Shown: one piece after another, positions 35,725 through 45,148 of the stretch
Layout of the letters: each line of letters starts with the position of its first letter
Position numbering within the stretch: the first letter of the stretch is position 1
Source: JBMOGA01 sp049318625
GTDB lineage: Bacteria > Pseudomonadota > Alphaproteobacteria > Rhizobiales > Hyphomicrobiaceae
Assembly: GCA_049318625.1 (NCBI GenBank)
Contig: JBMOGA010000013.1
Span: 18,959 to 82,958 of the forward strand
Direction of reading: 5' to 3'
DNA: 64,000 nucleotides
Notes under the pieces: generated by a model
What the model saw: the letters and a program-made list of their open reading frames with translations, nothing else
Databases searched by the model: none
Told to the model about the DNA's origin: nothing
Made by a program: the position numbers and the translations under genes

Positions 35725-37716
35725 ATGATCGTCGAGCTCGGCCATTTCGCACTCGTGCTCGCGCTGTTGACGGCGCTGATCCAGATGGTGCTGCCGGCCT
35801 ACGGAGCCCATGTCGGCGACGGCCGCCTGATGCGCTTGGGCACCACGGCGGCGTTCGCCCAGCTCGCTCTCGTGCTGGTCTCGTTCCTAGCGCTGACCGA
35901 TGCCTACGTCGGCTCGGATTTCTCCGTGCTCAACGTGGTCATGAACTCGCACACCACCAAGCCGCTGCTCTACCGGATCTCCGGCGTGTGGGGCAATCAC
36001 GAGGGGTCGATGCTGCTGTGGCTGCTGATGCTGGCGGCCTTCGGTGCGCTCGTGGCCGCCTTCGGCAACAATCTGCCCGCGACGCTGAAGGCCCGCGTGT
36101 TGGCCGTCCAGGCCTCGATCGCCGTCGCCTTCGCGCTGTTCGTGCTGCTGACGTCCAACCCGTTCCAGCGCATCGATCCGGCGCCGCTCGAGGGGCAGGG
36201 TCTCAATCCGATCCTCCAGGACCCTGCGCTCGCCTTCCATCCCCCGTTCCTCTATGCCGGCTACGTCGGCTTCTCGATCGCCTTCTCCTTCGCCGTCGCC
36301 GCCCTCATCGAAGGGCGCATCGACGCGGCCTGGGCGCGCTGGGTGCGGCCGTGGACGCTGGCCGCCTGGATGTGCCTGACCGTCGGCATCGCCATGGGCT
36401 CCTGGTGGGCCTACTACGAACTCGGCTGGGGCGGCTGGTGGTTCTGGGACCCGGTCGAGAACGCATCGTTCATGCCCTGGCTCGCCGGCACCGCCCTCTT
36501 GCACTCCGCCATCGTGATGGAGAAGCGCGAGTCCCTGAAGGTCTGGACGATCCTGCTCGCGATCCTCACCTTCTCGCTCAGTCTGATGGGTGCCTTCCTG
36601 GTCCGTTCGGGCGTGCTCACCTCGGTCCATGCGTTCGCCGTCGATCCCAAACGCGGCATTGCGATCCTGACCATCCTGTGCCTGTTCACCGGCGGCGCGC
36701 TGACGTTGTTCGCGGCGCGGGCCTCGGAGCTGCGCCAGGGCGGCGTGTTCGCGCCCCTGAGCCGCGAGGGCGCCCTCGTCCTCAACAACGTTTTGCTGAC
36801 GACGGCCTGCGCAACGGTGTTCGTCGGCACGCTCTACCCGCTCGTGCTGGAAACATTGACCGGCGGCAAGATCTCGGTCGGCGCGCCCTACTTCAATGCC
36901 ACCTTCGTGCCGCTGATGGTGCCGCTGCTGCTGGCCGTGCCGTTCGGCCCGTTCCTCGCCTGGAAGCGCGGCGACGCGGTGGCCGCCGCACAGAGGCTTT
37001 GGGCCGCCGGCGCGGTCGCGATCGCGGCCATCGTTCTGGCCTACGCGCTGGCGTGGCGCGGACCCTGGCTCGCGCCGCTGGCCGTCGGCCTCGGCGTCTG
37101 GGTGGTGGCCGGCGCCGTCGCCGACCTTGCGCAACGGGTCAAGTTCGGCGCCGCGCCGCTGGACGAGTCCATGCGGCGGCTCGCCGGTTTGCCGCGCTCG
37201 GCCTTCGGTACCGCGATCGCCCATTTCGGTGTCGGCATGATGGTACTCGGCATCGTCGGCACGACCGCCTACCAGAGCGAGCGCATCGAGGTGATGAAAG
37301 TCGGCGACTCGATGGATCTCGCCGGTTACCGATTGGTCTTCAAGGGCGTCGCGCCCGAACGCGGCGCCAACTATCAGGCGCTGGTCGGCGTGTTCGAAGT
37401 GACGCGCGGTGGCAGCCCTGTGAACGTGCTGACGCCAGGGCGCCGCCTCTACGACAAGCCGCGCCAGTCGACCAGCGAGGCCGGCATCCACGCCGCCTGG
37501 CACGGCGACCTCTACGTCATCCTCGGTGATCCACAGGCGGGCGACACCGCCTACTCCGTGCGCGTCTATTTCAATCCGCTGGTGCGTCTGATCTGGATCG
37601 GCGCCGTCGTCATGTTCCTCGGTGGCGGCCTTTCGCTGACGGACCGCAGGCTGCGCATCGGCGCCCCGCAGCGGGCGAGGTCCCGGCGCGGCCCCGAGCT
37701 GTCGCCCGCGCAATGA
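35725..37716 (+). CDS. ccmF: Cytochrome c heme lyase subunit CcmF (CycK)
   Basis: A 663-residue polytopic inner-membrane protein (about 15 helices) that with CcmH ligates heme to apocytochrome c. The tryptophan-rich WWD motif GWGGWWFWDPVENASFMPW and the upstream GNHEGSMLLW and HPPFLYAGYVG segments are present, together with the conserved histidines of the family. Length and order are normal. Its TGA overlaps the ATG of ccmH (ATGA), implying translational coupling. Confidence 0.96.
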   Translation: MIVELGHFALVLALLTALIQMVLPAYGAHVGDGRLMRLGTTAAFAQLALVLVSFLALTDAYVGSDFSVLNVVMNSHTTKPLLYRISGVWGNHEGSMLLWLLMLAAFGALVAAFGNNLPATLKARVLAVQASIAVAFALFVLLTSNPFQRIDPAPLEGQGLNPILQDPALAFHPPFLYAGYVGFSIAFSFAVAALIEGRIDAAWARWVRPWTLAAWMCLTVGIAMGSWWAYYELGWGGWWFWDPVENASFMPWLAGTALLHSAIVMEKRESLKVWTILLAILTFSLSLMGAFLVRSGVLTSVHAFAVDPKRGIAILTILCLFTGGALTLFAARASELRQGGVFAPLSREGALVLNNVLLTTACATVFVGTLYPLVLETLTGGKISVGAPYFNATFVPLMVPLLLAVPFGPFLAWKRGDAVAAAQRLWAAGAVAIAAIVLAYALAWRGPWLAPLAVGLGVWVVAGAVADLAQRVKFGAAPLDESMRRLAGLPRSAFGTAIAHFGVGMMVLGIVGTTAYQSERIEVMKVGDSMDLAGYRLVFKGVAPERGANYQALVGVFEVTRGGSPVNVLTPGRRLYDKPRQSTSEAGIHAAWHGDLYVILGDPQAGDTAYSVRVYFNPLVRLIWIGAVVMFLGGGLSLTDRRLRIGAPQRARSRRGPELSPAQ

Positions 37717-38210
37717 GGTCCACCATGCGAGCGACCGCTCTGGCTGGATGTCTGATGCTGGCGTTGGCGCTGATGCCCGGCGTCGCGCGGGCCGTCGAGC
37801 CGGCGGAGATCCTGCCGGATGCCGGCATGGAGCAGCGCGCCAGGGCGCTCTCGGCGGAGCTGCGCTGCCTCGTCTGTCAGAACCAGTCGATCGACGATTC
37901 CAACGCGCCCCTCGCCAAGGATCTGCGCGTCCTCGTCCGTGAGCGGCTCGTCGCCGGCGACACCGATCGTCAGGTTCTCGACTTCGTCGTCGCGCGCTAC
38001 GGCGAGTTCGTACTGCTGCGCCCGCCGGTAGGCTGGCACACCCTGCTGTTGTGGCTGACGCCGCTGCTGGTGCTTTGCGCCGCGGCCGGCTGGATCGTTC
38101 TGCGCGTCAGGGCCGGCCGGGACGCGGTGCCCGAGGCCGCATTGTCGCCCGACGAGCGCCGCCGCCTGCAGGCGCTGCTCGCCGAGCCGGACGACGCGGC
38201 GCCGCGCTGA
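37713..38210 (+). CDS. ccmH: Cytochrome c maturation protein CcmH (CycL)
   Basis: A 165-residue thiol protein that keeps the apocytochrome heme-binding cysteines reduced. The signal peptide (residues 1-27) is followed by the redox motif RCLVCQNQS (C52, C55), DSNAPLAKDLR, and a C-terminal membrane helix (about 110-130). This is the short alphaproteobacterial CcmH without the TPR half, which here is CcmI. The start overlaps ccmF; ATG 37725 is an alternative. Confidence 0.95.
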   Translation: MRSTMRATALAGCLMLALALMPGVARAVEPAEILPDAGMEQRARALSAELRCLVCQNQSIDDSNAPLAKDLRVLVRERLVAGDTDRQVLDFVVARYGEFVLLRPPVGWHTLLLWLTPLLVLCAAAGWIVLRVRAGRDAVPEAALSPDERRRLQALLAEPDDAAPR

Positions 38211-38229
38211 GCGGCCGCATTACCAAACC

Positions 38230-38297
38230 GTAAGGCGCCGGCAACGGTGCTGTAAGGCGGCGACCCCTATTGGTGCAGGAAGAAGGTTCCTTCCTGC
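38230..38297 (+). promoter_or_regulatory. Repeat-rich promoter region of degP
   Basis: Two copies of GTAAGGCG (38230-38237 and 38252-38259) have a 22-bp period, equal to two helical turns. They are followed by an 8-bp inverted repeat (GCAGGAAG at 38275, CTTCCTGC at 38290, spacer 7). The gene starts at 38319. The direct repeats fit a response-regulator site, perhaps for the pair encoded just downstream, but this is inference. Confidence 0.45.
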
Positions 38298-38318
38298 GAC
38301 AAAAACGAGGTCGAGATC

Positions 38319-39902
38319 ATGCAATCCACGTCAACCGCCCCGGCCGCGTTCGCGGCCAGCAAGCGCAACCGCCGCCTCGCCGCCGGTCTGTTGGGCGCGA
38401 GCGTTCTGGCGTTTGCCGCGGTCGGCGCCTCCCTCCCGGGCAGCGCCCAGCTGAAGCCGGAAGACTCGGTCATGACCCCGATGGGTCGGGCCCCTCTGAG
38501 TTTCGCCGACATCGTCGAGCGCGTGAAGCCGGCCGTCGTGTCGATCAGCGTGCGCAGCGGCGGCGATGACAAGGTCGCCAAGAACGCGCCGGGCAACCGC
38601 AAGCGCGGCGAGGGCGGCAACATCCCCGGTCTGCCCGAGGATCACCCGCTGAACGAATTCTTCAAGAACCTCCCGCGCGAGTTCGGCGGTCCCGGCACCC
38701 CCGGCGCCCCCGGCGGGCGTGGCAACCGGCCGACCCAGTCGCAGGGCTCGGGCTTCGTTATCTCGGCCGACGGTTACATCGTCACCAACAACCATGTGAT
38801 CGAGGGCGGCGGCAAGATCCAGGTCGCGTTCGACGAGACCCGCAAGTTCGACGCCGAGCTGATCGGCAGCGACTCCCGCACCGATCTCGCGCTGTTGAAG
38901 ATCAAGGCCGACTCCCCGCTGCCGTTCGTCAAGTTCGCAACCAAGGACAACCGCGTCGGCGATTGGGTGATCGCGGTCGGTAACCCCTTCGGTCTCGGCG
39001 GCACGGTGACGGCGGGCATCATCTCCGCCCAGGGCCGTGACATCGGCTCGGGTCCCTACGACTACCTGCAGATCGACGCGGCCGTGAACCGCGGCAACAG
39101 CGGCGGCCCGACCTTCAACCTCGCGGGCGAGGTGATCGGCGTCAACACCGCCATCTACAGCCCGTCGGGCGGCAACGTCGGCATCGCCTTCGCAGTGCCC
39201 GCCAAGACCGCCACAGTGGTTGTCGAGCAGCTGAAGTCCAAGGGGTCCGTCAGCCGCGGCTGGCTCGGCGTCAAGATCCAGAACATCGACGAGGACACCG
39301 CCGCGAGCCTCGGCCTTGCCGATGCCAAGGGTGCCCTCGTCAACGAGGTGACCCCCAACGGGCCGGCGGTGGCCGCCGGCCTCAAGACCCAGGATGCGAT
39401 CCTCTCGGTCAACGGCCAGCAGATCGACGACAGCCGCGATCTCGCCCGCAAGATCGCCGAGTTCTCGCCCAATACGACGGTCGACGTGAAGGTGCTGCGC
39501 GCCGGCAAGGAGCAGGTCGTCAAGGTCAAGCTCGGTACCTTTCCGAACTCCCGCGAAGAACTCGCCAAGCTCGAGGACGTTCCCCCCGCCAAGCCGAGCA
39601 ACAACACCGAAATGGGCGCCCTCGGCCTGATGCTCGCCCCGGCCGGCGGCCCGGCCGCGCCCAAGGAGGGCGTGTCGATCGCCGACGTCAACGCCGGCTC
39701 CGATGCCGCCACCAAGGGCCTCAAAACGGGTGATGTGATCCTCGAGGTGAACAGCCAGAAGGTGACCAGCGCCACCGACGTCGAGGCAGAGGTGAAGAAG
39801 GCCCAGCAACTGGGACGCCGCGCCGTCCTGCTGAGCATCAAGTCCGGCGAACAGCGCCGCGTCGTGCCGGTCCAGCTGTCGCAGGACAGCAAGAAGGGCT
39901 GA
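38319..39902 (+). CDS. degP: DegP/DegQ-type periplasmic serine endopeptidase (Do family)
   Basis: A 527-residue exported protease-chaperone. The N-terminal signal region spans about residues 1-43 (long basic start, core ending GSAQ). A Gly/Pro-rich LA-like loop (about 83-140) precedes the protease domain with His159 (TNNHVI), Asp189 (SRTDLALL) and Ser261 (NRGNSGGP). PDZ1 is about 285-385 and PDZ2 about 425-520. It lies between ccmH and a two-component pair, as in rhizobial genomes, and probably handles misfolded envelope proteins under stress. Confidence 0.94.
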   Translation: MQSTSTAPAAFAASKRNRRLAAGLLGASVLAFAAVGASLPGSAQLKPEDSVMTPMGRAPLSFADIVERVKPAVVSISVRSGGDDKVAKNAPGNRKRGEGGNIPGLPEDHPLNEFFKNLPREFGGPGTPGAPGGRGNRPTQSQGSGFVISADGYIVTNNHVIEGGGKIQVAFDETRKFDAELIGSDSRTDLALLKIKADSPLPFVKFATKDNRVGDWVIAVGNPFGLGGTVTAGIISAQGRDIGSGPYDYLQIDAAVNRGNSGGPTFNLAGEVIGVNTAIYSPSGGNVGIAFAVPAKTATVVVEQLKSKGSVSRGWLGVKIQNIDEDTAASLGLADAKGALVNEVTPNGPAVAAGLKTQDAILSVNGQQIDDSRDLARKIAEFSPNTTVDVKVLRAGKEQVVKVKLGTFPNSREELAKLEDVPPAKPSNNTEMGALGLMLAPAGGPAAPKEGVSIADVNAGSDAATKGLKTGDVILEVNSQKVTSATDVEAEVKKAQQLGRRAVLLSIKSGEQRRVVPVQLSQDSKKG

Positions 39903-39912
39903 CGCCTGCATC

Positions 39913-39953
39913 GGGGCCTGGGCGCCTGTCCGCTGGACAGCCGGCCCCGGCTT
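39913..39953 (+). terminator. Compound hairpin after degP
   Basis: Outer arms GGGGCC (39913-39918) and GGCCCC (39943-39948) enclose an inner perfect stem CTGTCC-GCT-GGACAG (39926-39940). The hairpin is followed by GGCTTCTTC, a weak T-containing tail. It is placed 11 bases after the degP stop, so a terminator is likely. Confidence 0.5.
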
Positions 39954-39994
39954 CTTCATGTGTTGGGGAGACCTCCAACCGAAACCGGCCGGCG

Positions 39995-40675
39995 ATGCGC
40001 ATTCTGATCATCGAGGACGACCGCGAGACCGCACAGTTCCTTCAGAAGGCCCTGAAGGAAAGCGGGCATACGGCCGACCTCGCAGCCGATGGCGACGAGG
40101 GCATGGTTCTCGCCCGCGCCGGCGGGTTCGATGTGCTGATCGTCGACCGCATGCTGCCCGGCCGCGACGGCCTTTCGGTTCTCAAGGAATTGAAGGACGC
40201 CGGCGACCGCACACCGGTGCTGATCCTGTCCGCGCTCGGATCCGTCGACGATCGCGTCAAGGGCCTGCGCGCCGGCGGCGACGACTACCTCACCAAACCC
40301 TACTCCTTCAGCGAGCTGCTGGCCCGCGTCGAGGCCCTGGCACGCCGCGCCCAGCCCGAGGAGCAGGCGACCCGCTACGTGGTCGGCGATCTGGTGCTCG
40401 ACCGGTTGTCGCACCGCGTGACGCGGGCCGGCCAGCCGATCACGTTGCAGCCCCGCGAGTTCCGCTTGCTCGAGTACCTGATGCGTCATGCCGGCCAGGT
40501 CGTCACGCGGACGATGCTGCTCGAGCATGTCTGGGACTATCACTTCGATCCGCAGACCAACGTCATCGACGTACACGTCTCGCGCCTGCGGGGCAAGATC
40601 GACAAGGGATTCGACGCGACGCTGCTGCACACCGTGCGGGGCGCCGGCTACATGTTACGCCATGGCGGTGATTGA
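39995..40675 (+). CDS. OmpR-family response regulator
   Basis: A 226-residue regulator. Its receiver has D8 and D9, phosphoacceptor Asp51 (VLIVDRMLPGRDG), the SALG switch region and LTKPYSF. The winged-helix domain has LQPREFRLLEYLM, DPQTNVIDVHVSRLR and GAGYML. It resembles CzcR/CpxR-like metal or envelope-stress regulators. It overlaps the kinase gene by 14 bases and lies directly after degP, so control of degP is plausible. Confidence 0.92.
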   Translation: MRILIIEDDRETAQFLQKALKESGHTADLAADGDEGMVLARAGGFDVLIVDRMLPGRDGLSVLKELKDAGDRTPVLILSALGSVDDRVKGLRAGGDDYLTKPYSFSELLARVEALARRAQPEEQATRYVVGDLVLDRLSHRVTRAGQPITLQPREFRLLEYLMRHAGQVVTRTMLLEHVWDYHFDPQTNVIDVHVSRLRGKIDKGFDATLLHTVRGAGYMLRHGGD

Positions 40676-42092
40676 GCGCCTCCCACGCCTGTTCCGCACG
40701 ACCGCCTACACGGCCATGGCGATCCAGGTGGCGGTGCTGGTGCTTGCGGCGGCGGTCGCCGGCTGGTTTCTGCTGACGCGCGTCAACACGCTGCTGAGCG
40801 AGGGGGTCGTCGAGAGCCTGCGGCTGGAGGCGCGCGGCCTTGCCGATGTGGCGCGCTCCGGCGGCCCGCCCGCGCTCGAAGCCGCGATCGCCGACCGCGT
40901 GAAGGCTGGCGCCTCTCACCTCTATATCCTGACCGACGACGCCGGCCGCAAGATCGCCGGCAACCTGAACCGTTGGCCGCCCGAGCTGGCGGCCCAATCG
41001 GCGGGCGGGATGTTCCGCTACATCGTCGAGCGCCAGGGTCAGGCGTCCGAGCGCATGGCGGCCGGCCTGCCGCTCATGTTGATCTCCGGCCACCGCCTGA
41101 TTGTCGCGCGCGACATCGAGGAGCAGCGCGCCTTCACCGAAGGCGTCCGCATGCTGGTGCTGGGCGGACTGATCCTCATGACGGCGGTCGGCATCGGCAT
41201 CGGCACCCTCACCAGCCGCTACGTGCTCCGCCGAATCGCCACCGTCACCACGGCGGCCGAGACGATCATGGCCGGCAACCTCGCCGGCCGCATCGCGCGC
41301 AACGGCTCGGGTGACGAGATCGACGACCTCGCCGCTCGTCTGAACGAGATGCTGGAGCGCATCGAACGCCTGATGGCCGGGCTCCGCGAGATCTCCGACA
41401 ATATCGCCCACGATCTCAAGACGCCGCTCAGCCGGCTGCGCAACCGCGCCGAAGCGGCCTTGCGCGACGACAAGGGCGCGCCCGCCTACCGCGAAGGTCT
41501 GCAGCGCACCATCGAGGCCGCCGACGAGATCATCGCCACCTTCAACGCGCTGCTGCTGATCGCGAGGCTCGAGGCCGGTGCCGCCGATGGCGCGATGGAG
41601 GTGTTCGACGCCGCCGCCGCCGTGGCCGATCTGGTCGAACTCTACGAACCGGTGGCCGAGGAAGCCGCATTCGATCTGGCAGTCACCGTGCCTGATCGTC
41701 TGGACGTGCGGGCCAATCGCCAGCTGTTCGTTCAGGCCGTCGCCAATCTGCTCGACAACGCCATCAAGTATGGCGGGCCGGTCGGCACCGGCCGGGGCTC
41801 CATTGCCGTCGCGCTCGGAGCCGCCGATGGCAGCATCGTGGTCGAGGTGGCGGACCGCGGCGCCGGCATCGCCGCCGCCGATCGCGGCCGTGCCCTCGAG
41901 CGGTTCGTGCGGCTGGAGGCCAGCCGCACGCGGCCGGGGACCGGCCTCGGGCTCAGCCTTGTCGCCGCCGTTGCCAGATTGCATGGTGGCGCCGTGCGGC
42001 TGGCCGACAACGGCCCCGGGCTGAAGGTTGCCCTGAGCCTGCCGATGCGGGGCGGCCGTGAATCGGAGGCGCGAGCACGAAGCGATGTCTGA
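40662..42092 (+). CDS. Sensor histidine kinase
   Basis: A 476-residue inner-membrane kinase partnered with the preceding regulator. Helices are at about residues 18-38 and 164-184 around a periplasmic region of about 125 residues (HLYILTDDAGRKIAGNLN). HAMP follows, then His250 (NIAHDLKTPLSRLR), NLLDNAIKYG, VADRGAGIA and GTGLGLSLV. All boxes are intact. The start ATG 40662 sits within the end of the regulator gene. The order degP-regulator-kinase-glnE is typical of Hyphomicrobiales. Confidence 0.92.
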   Translation: MAVIERLPRLFRTTAYTAMAIQVAVLVLAAAVAGWFLLTRVNTLLSEGVVESLRLEARGLADVARSGGPPALEAAIADRVKAGASHLYILTDDAGRKIAGNLNRWPPELAAQSAGGMFRYIVERQGQASERMAAGLPLMLISGHRLIVARDIEEQRAFTEGVRMLVLGGLILMTAVGIGIGTLTSRYVLRRIATVTTAAETIMAGNLAGRIARNGSGDEIDDLAARLNEMLERIERLMAGLREISDNIAHDLKTPLSRLRNRAEAALRDDKGAPAYREGLQRTIEAADEIIATFNALLLIARLEAGAADGAMEVFDAAAAVADLVELYEPVAEEAAFDLAVTVPDRLDVRANRQLFVQAVANLLDNAIKYGGPVGTGRGSIAVALGAADGSIVVEVADRGAGIAAADRGRALERFVRLEASRTRPGTGLGLSLVAAVARLHGGAVRLADNGPGLKVALSLPMRGGRESEARARSDV

Positions 42093-45036
42093 GCAACCCG
42101 CGACCCACGACTGCTTCCTCGCCCGCATCGCCGAGACCCCCCATGTGCGGGGCGAGCCATTGACCGTCGAGATCCTCACCGAGTTGGCCCAGTCGATCGC
42201 CGAAGACGCCGCCGCCGCTGGCCTCGCGGCCCATCTCGCCCATCCGCGGGTCAGGGAACTGTTGAGCGGCACCATCGAGGGCTCGCCCTACCTGTCCGGC
42301 CTGATGCGCCGCGACCCGGTGCGCTTGGCCCGCCTGCTGGATCAGCCGCCGGAGGCGACTCTCGACCGCGCGGCAGACCGCTTGCAGGTCGCCATGCTCG
42401 AGGCCGCCACCATCGCCGATGCGATGGCCGCGCTGCGCCGGTTCAAGACCGAGACGGCGCTGCTGGTGGCGCTCGCCGATCTGGCCGGCATCTGGCCGGT
42501 CATGCAGGTGACGGCCGCGCTGACCCGGATCGCCGACGTCACCGTGAACGCGGCGGTCGACTGGCTGTTCCGACAGGCGGTCAAGCGGGGTGACTGGCAT
42601 CCGGCCGACGGCGATGCCGATCCCGCCCGCTCGTCCGGCTACATCGTGCTCGGCATGGGCAAGTACGGTGCGTTCGAGCTCAACTATTCCTCCGACATCG
42701 ACCTGATCGTCTTTTACGACCTCCAGAAGGTGCGTCTGCGCGACGGCCTCGAGCCGCAGGCCTTTTTCGTGCGCATCACCCGCGACCTCGTGAAACTGAT
42801 GCAGGAGCGCACCGGCGACGGTTACGTCTTCCGCACCGATCTGCGGCTGCGGCCCGATCCCGGCGCCACCCAGGTGGCGCTGTCGACGGAAGCGGCGCTC
42901 GTCTACTACGAGAGCTTCGGGCAGAACTGGGAGCGTGCGGCCCTCATCAAGTCGCGGCCGGTGGCCGGCGATGTCGCAGCCGGCCACCACCTGCTGGACG
43001 AACTGGCCCCCTACATCTGGCGCAAGTACCTGGACTACGCGGCCATCGCCGATATCCACGCGATGAAACGTCAGATCCATGCCTACCGCGGCTTCGGCAC
43101 GATCGCGGTGGCCGGCCACAACATCAAGCTCGGCCGCGGTGGCATCCGCGAGATCGAGTTTTTCACGCAGACCCAGCAGCTCATCGCCGGCGGACGCCAG
43201 AAGGACCTGCGCGTGCCGGCCACGCTGGCGGCCCTCGACCGGCTGGTGTTGCGCGGCTGGATCGAGCCCCGCGTGCGCGACGAGTTGACCGAGGCCTACC
43301 ATTTCCTGCGCCGCATCGAGCACCGCCTGCAGATGGTCGCCGACGAGCAGACCCACGAGCTGCCGGCAGAGACGGCGGCGCTGACGCGGCTCGCCGAGTT
43401 CGCCGGCTATCCCTCACTCGACGCCTTCTCGGCGGCCCTGGTGCGCCGTCTCGAGACCGTGCAGACCCACTACGCGGCGCTGTTCGAGAAGATGCCGGAA
43501 TTGACACGCGACGGCGTGAACATGGTGTTCGCGGGCGAGTCCGACGACCCTCAGACCATCGAGGCACTGGCCCGCATGGGCTTCTCGCAGCCGGGGCAGG
43601 TCATCGCCACCGTGCGGGGCTGGCACCACGGCCGCTACCCGGCCGTGTCCTCCCCGCGCGCCCGCGAGCGGCTGACCGAGGTGCAGCCACTGCTGATCGA
43701 GGCCTTGGCCGAAACCGGCGATCCCGATGCGGCGCTGGCCGGGTTCGATCGATTTCTCTCCATGCTGCCGGCCGGCGTACAGCTGTTCTCCCTGCTGCGC
43801 GCCAATCCGCGCCTGCTGCGCGTGGTGGCCGACATCATGGGTTCGGCGCCGCGCCTCGCCCGCATCCTCAGCAAGCGGCGCCGGGTTTTCGACGCCCTGC
43901 TCGATCCCCGCGTCATGGGCACGCTGCCAAGTCCGGCCGATCTCGATGCCATGATCGCCGCCGAACTCGGCACCGCCAACGATATCCAGGAGACGCTCGA
44001 TCAGGCCCGCGTCGTCGGCAACGAGCAGCTGTTCCTCATCGGCGTGCGGGTGCTGACCGGCATGATCGGCGCGAGCCAGGCCGGCGGCGCCTATGCGTTG
44101 CTCGCCGAGCGCCTGATCGCGGCCCTGCACGCGGCGGTCGAGAAGGACTTCGCGCGGTTCTTTGGCACGGTGCCGGGTCGCGGTATGGCCGTGGTGGCCA
44201 TGGGCAAGCTCGGCGGCCACGAGATGACGGCGGCGTCCGATCTCGACCTCATCATGATCTACGACCTGCCGCCGACGGCCGACGTGTCGACGGGCCTCAA
44301 GCCGCTGCCGTTGAGCCAGTACTACTCGCGGCTGACGCAGCGGCTGATCTCGGCGCTCGCCTCGCCGACCGCCGAGGGCCAGCTTTACGACGTCGACATG
44401 CGGCTGCGGCCCTCGGGCCAGAAGGGACCGGTCGCGACCCAGTTGACCAGCTTCGTCGACTATCAGACCAACGAGGCTTGGACCTGGGAGCACATGGCGC
44501 TGACCCGCGCCCGCGTCGTCAGCGGGTCCGAGCCCATGCGCCGGGCCGTCGAGGAGGCCATTACCAGGGCGCTGGTCCGCCCGCGCGATCGCGCGGTCAT
44601 CGCCGCCGACGTGCGCGACATGCGCGCCCGCATCGCCGCCGAGAAGGGCACCGACAACATGTGGGACCTGAAGCAGGTGCGCGGCGGCCTCGTCGACATC
44701 GAGTTCATCGCCCAGTACCTGCAACTCGTCCACGCCCATGCCCACCCCGAGGTGCTCGACCAGAACACCATCGCCGCGCTGGTGAAGTTGCAACGAGCCG
44801 GGCTGCTGGCGGCCGACGCCGCCGAGGTGCTGATCCCCGCGGCGCGGCTGGTCCACGATCTGACCCAGGTGCTGCGCCTCACCATCGACGGCGCTTTCGA
44901 CCCGGCCAAAGCGCCCGACGGCGTGCGCCGCCTGCTGGTCCGGGTCGGCGAGGCCCCGAGTTTTGCCCGGCTCGAGGCCACCCTCGCCGCCCGGCTCGGC
45001 GAGATCGCCCAGTTGTTCGACCGGCTCGTGGTATGA
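42085..45036 (+). CDS. glnE: Bifunctional glutamine synthetase adenylyltransferase/adenylyl-removing enzyme
   Basis: This enzyme adds and removes AMP on glutamine synthetase in response to nitrogen status through PII. The 983-residue protein has two nucleotidyltransferase domains: N-terminal adenylyl-removing (GMGKYGAFELNYSSDIDL) and C-terminal adenylylating (MGKLGGHEMTAASDLDL), each followed by the PII-uridylyltransferase-like helical domain. Both Asp-x-Asp motifs are intact. GTG 42058 is an alternative start; I preferred ATG 42085, although its GGAGG is 13 bases away. The beginning overlaps the kinase gene by 8 bases. Confidence 0.95.
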   Translation: MSEQPATHDCFLARIAETPHVRGEPLTVEILTELAQSIAEDAAAAGLAAHLAHPRVRELLSGTIEGSPYLSGLMRRDPVRLARLLDQPPEATLDRAADRLQVAMLEAATIADAMAALRRFKTETALLVALADLAGIWPVMQVTAALTRIADVTVNAAVDWLFRQAVKRGDWHPADGDADPARSSGYIVLGMGKYGAFELNYSSDIDLIVFYDLQKVRLRDGLEPQAFFVRITRDLVKLMQERTGDGYVFRTDLRLRPDPGATQVALSTEAALVYYESFGQNWERAALIKSRPVAGDVAAGHHLLDELAPYIWRKYLDYAAIADIHAMKRQIHAYRGFGTIAVAGHNIKLGRGGIREIEFFTQTQQLIAGGRQKDLRVPATLAALDRLVLRGWIEPRVRDELTEAYHFLRRIEHRLQMVADEQTHELPAETAALTRLAEFAGYPSLDAFSAALVRRLETVQTHYAALFEKMPELTRDGVNMVFAGESDDPQTIEALARMGFSQPGQVIATVRGWHHGRYPAVSSPRARERLTEVQPLLIEALAETGDPDAALAGFDRFLSMLPAGVQLFSLLRANPRLLRVVADIMGSAPRLARILSKRRRVFDALLDPRVMGTLPSPADLDAMIAAELGTANDIQETLDQARVVGNEQLFLIGVRVLTGMIGASQAGGAYALLAERLIAALHAAVEKDFARFFGTVPGRGMAVVAMGKLGGHEMTAASDLDLIMIYDLPPTADVSTGLKPLPLSQYYSRLTQRLISALASPTAEGQLYDVDMRLRPSGQKGPVATQLTSFVDYQTNEAWTWEHMALTRARVVSGSEPMRRAVEEAITRALVRPRDRAVIAADVRDMRARIAAEKGTDNMWDLKQVRGGLVDIEFIAQYLQLVHAHAHPEVLDQNTIAALVKLQRAGLLAADAAEVLIPAARLVHDLTQVLRLTIDGAFDPAKAPDGVRRLLVRVGEAPSFARLEATLAARLGEIAQLFDRLVV

Positions 45037-45148
45037 GCCGGCGGCGGACAGCGACGGATTCTGCGCGGCCGTCCGTTCCCCTTCCGGATCGTCGATCGAA
45101 AGGGCCGCCATCGCGGCGGCCTCGCCGCGACGGTTGGGGGAGAACGCC

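Noticed and set aside
35887..37713. 608-codon frame on the minus strand
   Set aside because: It is antisense to ccmF and has no recognised features.
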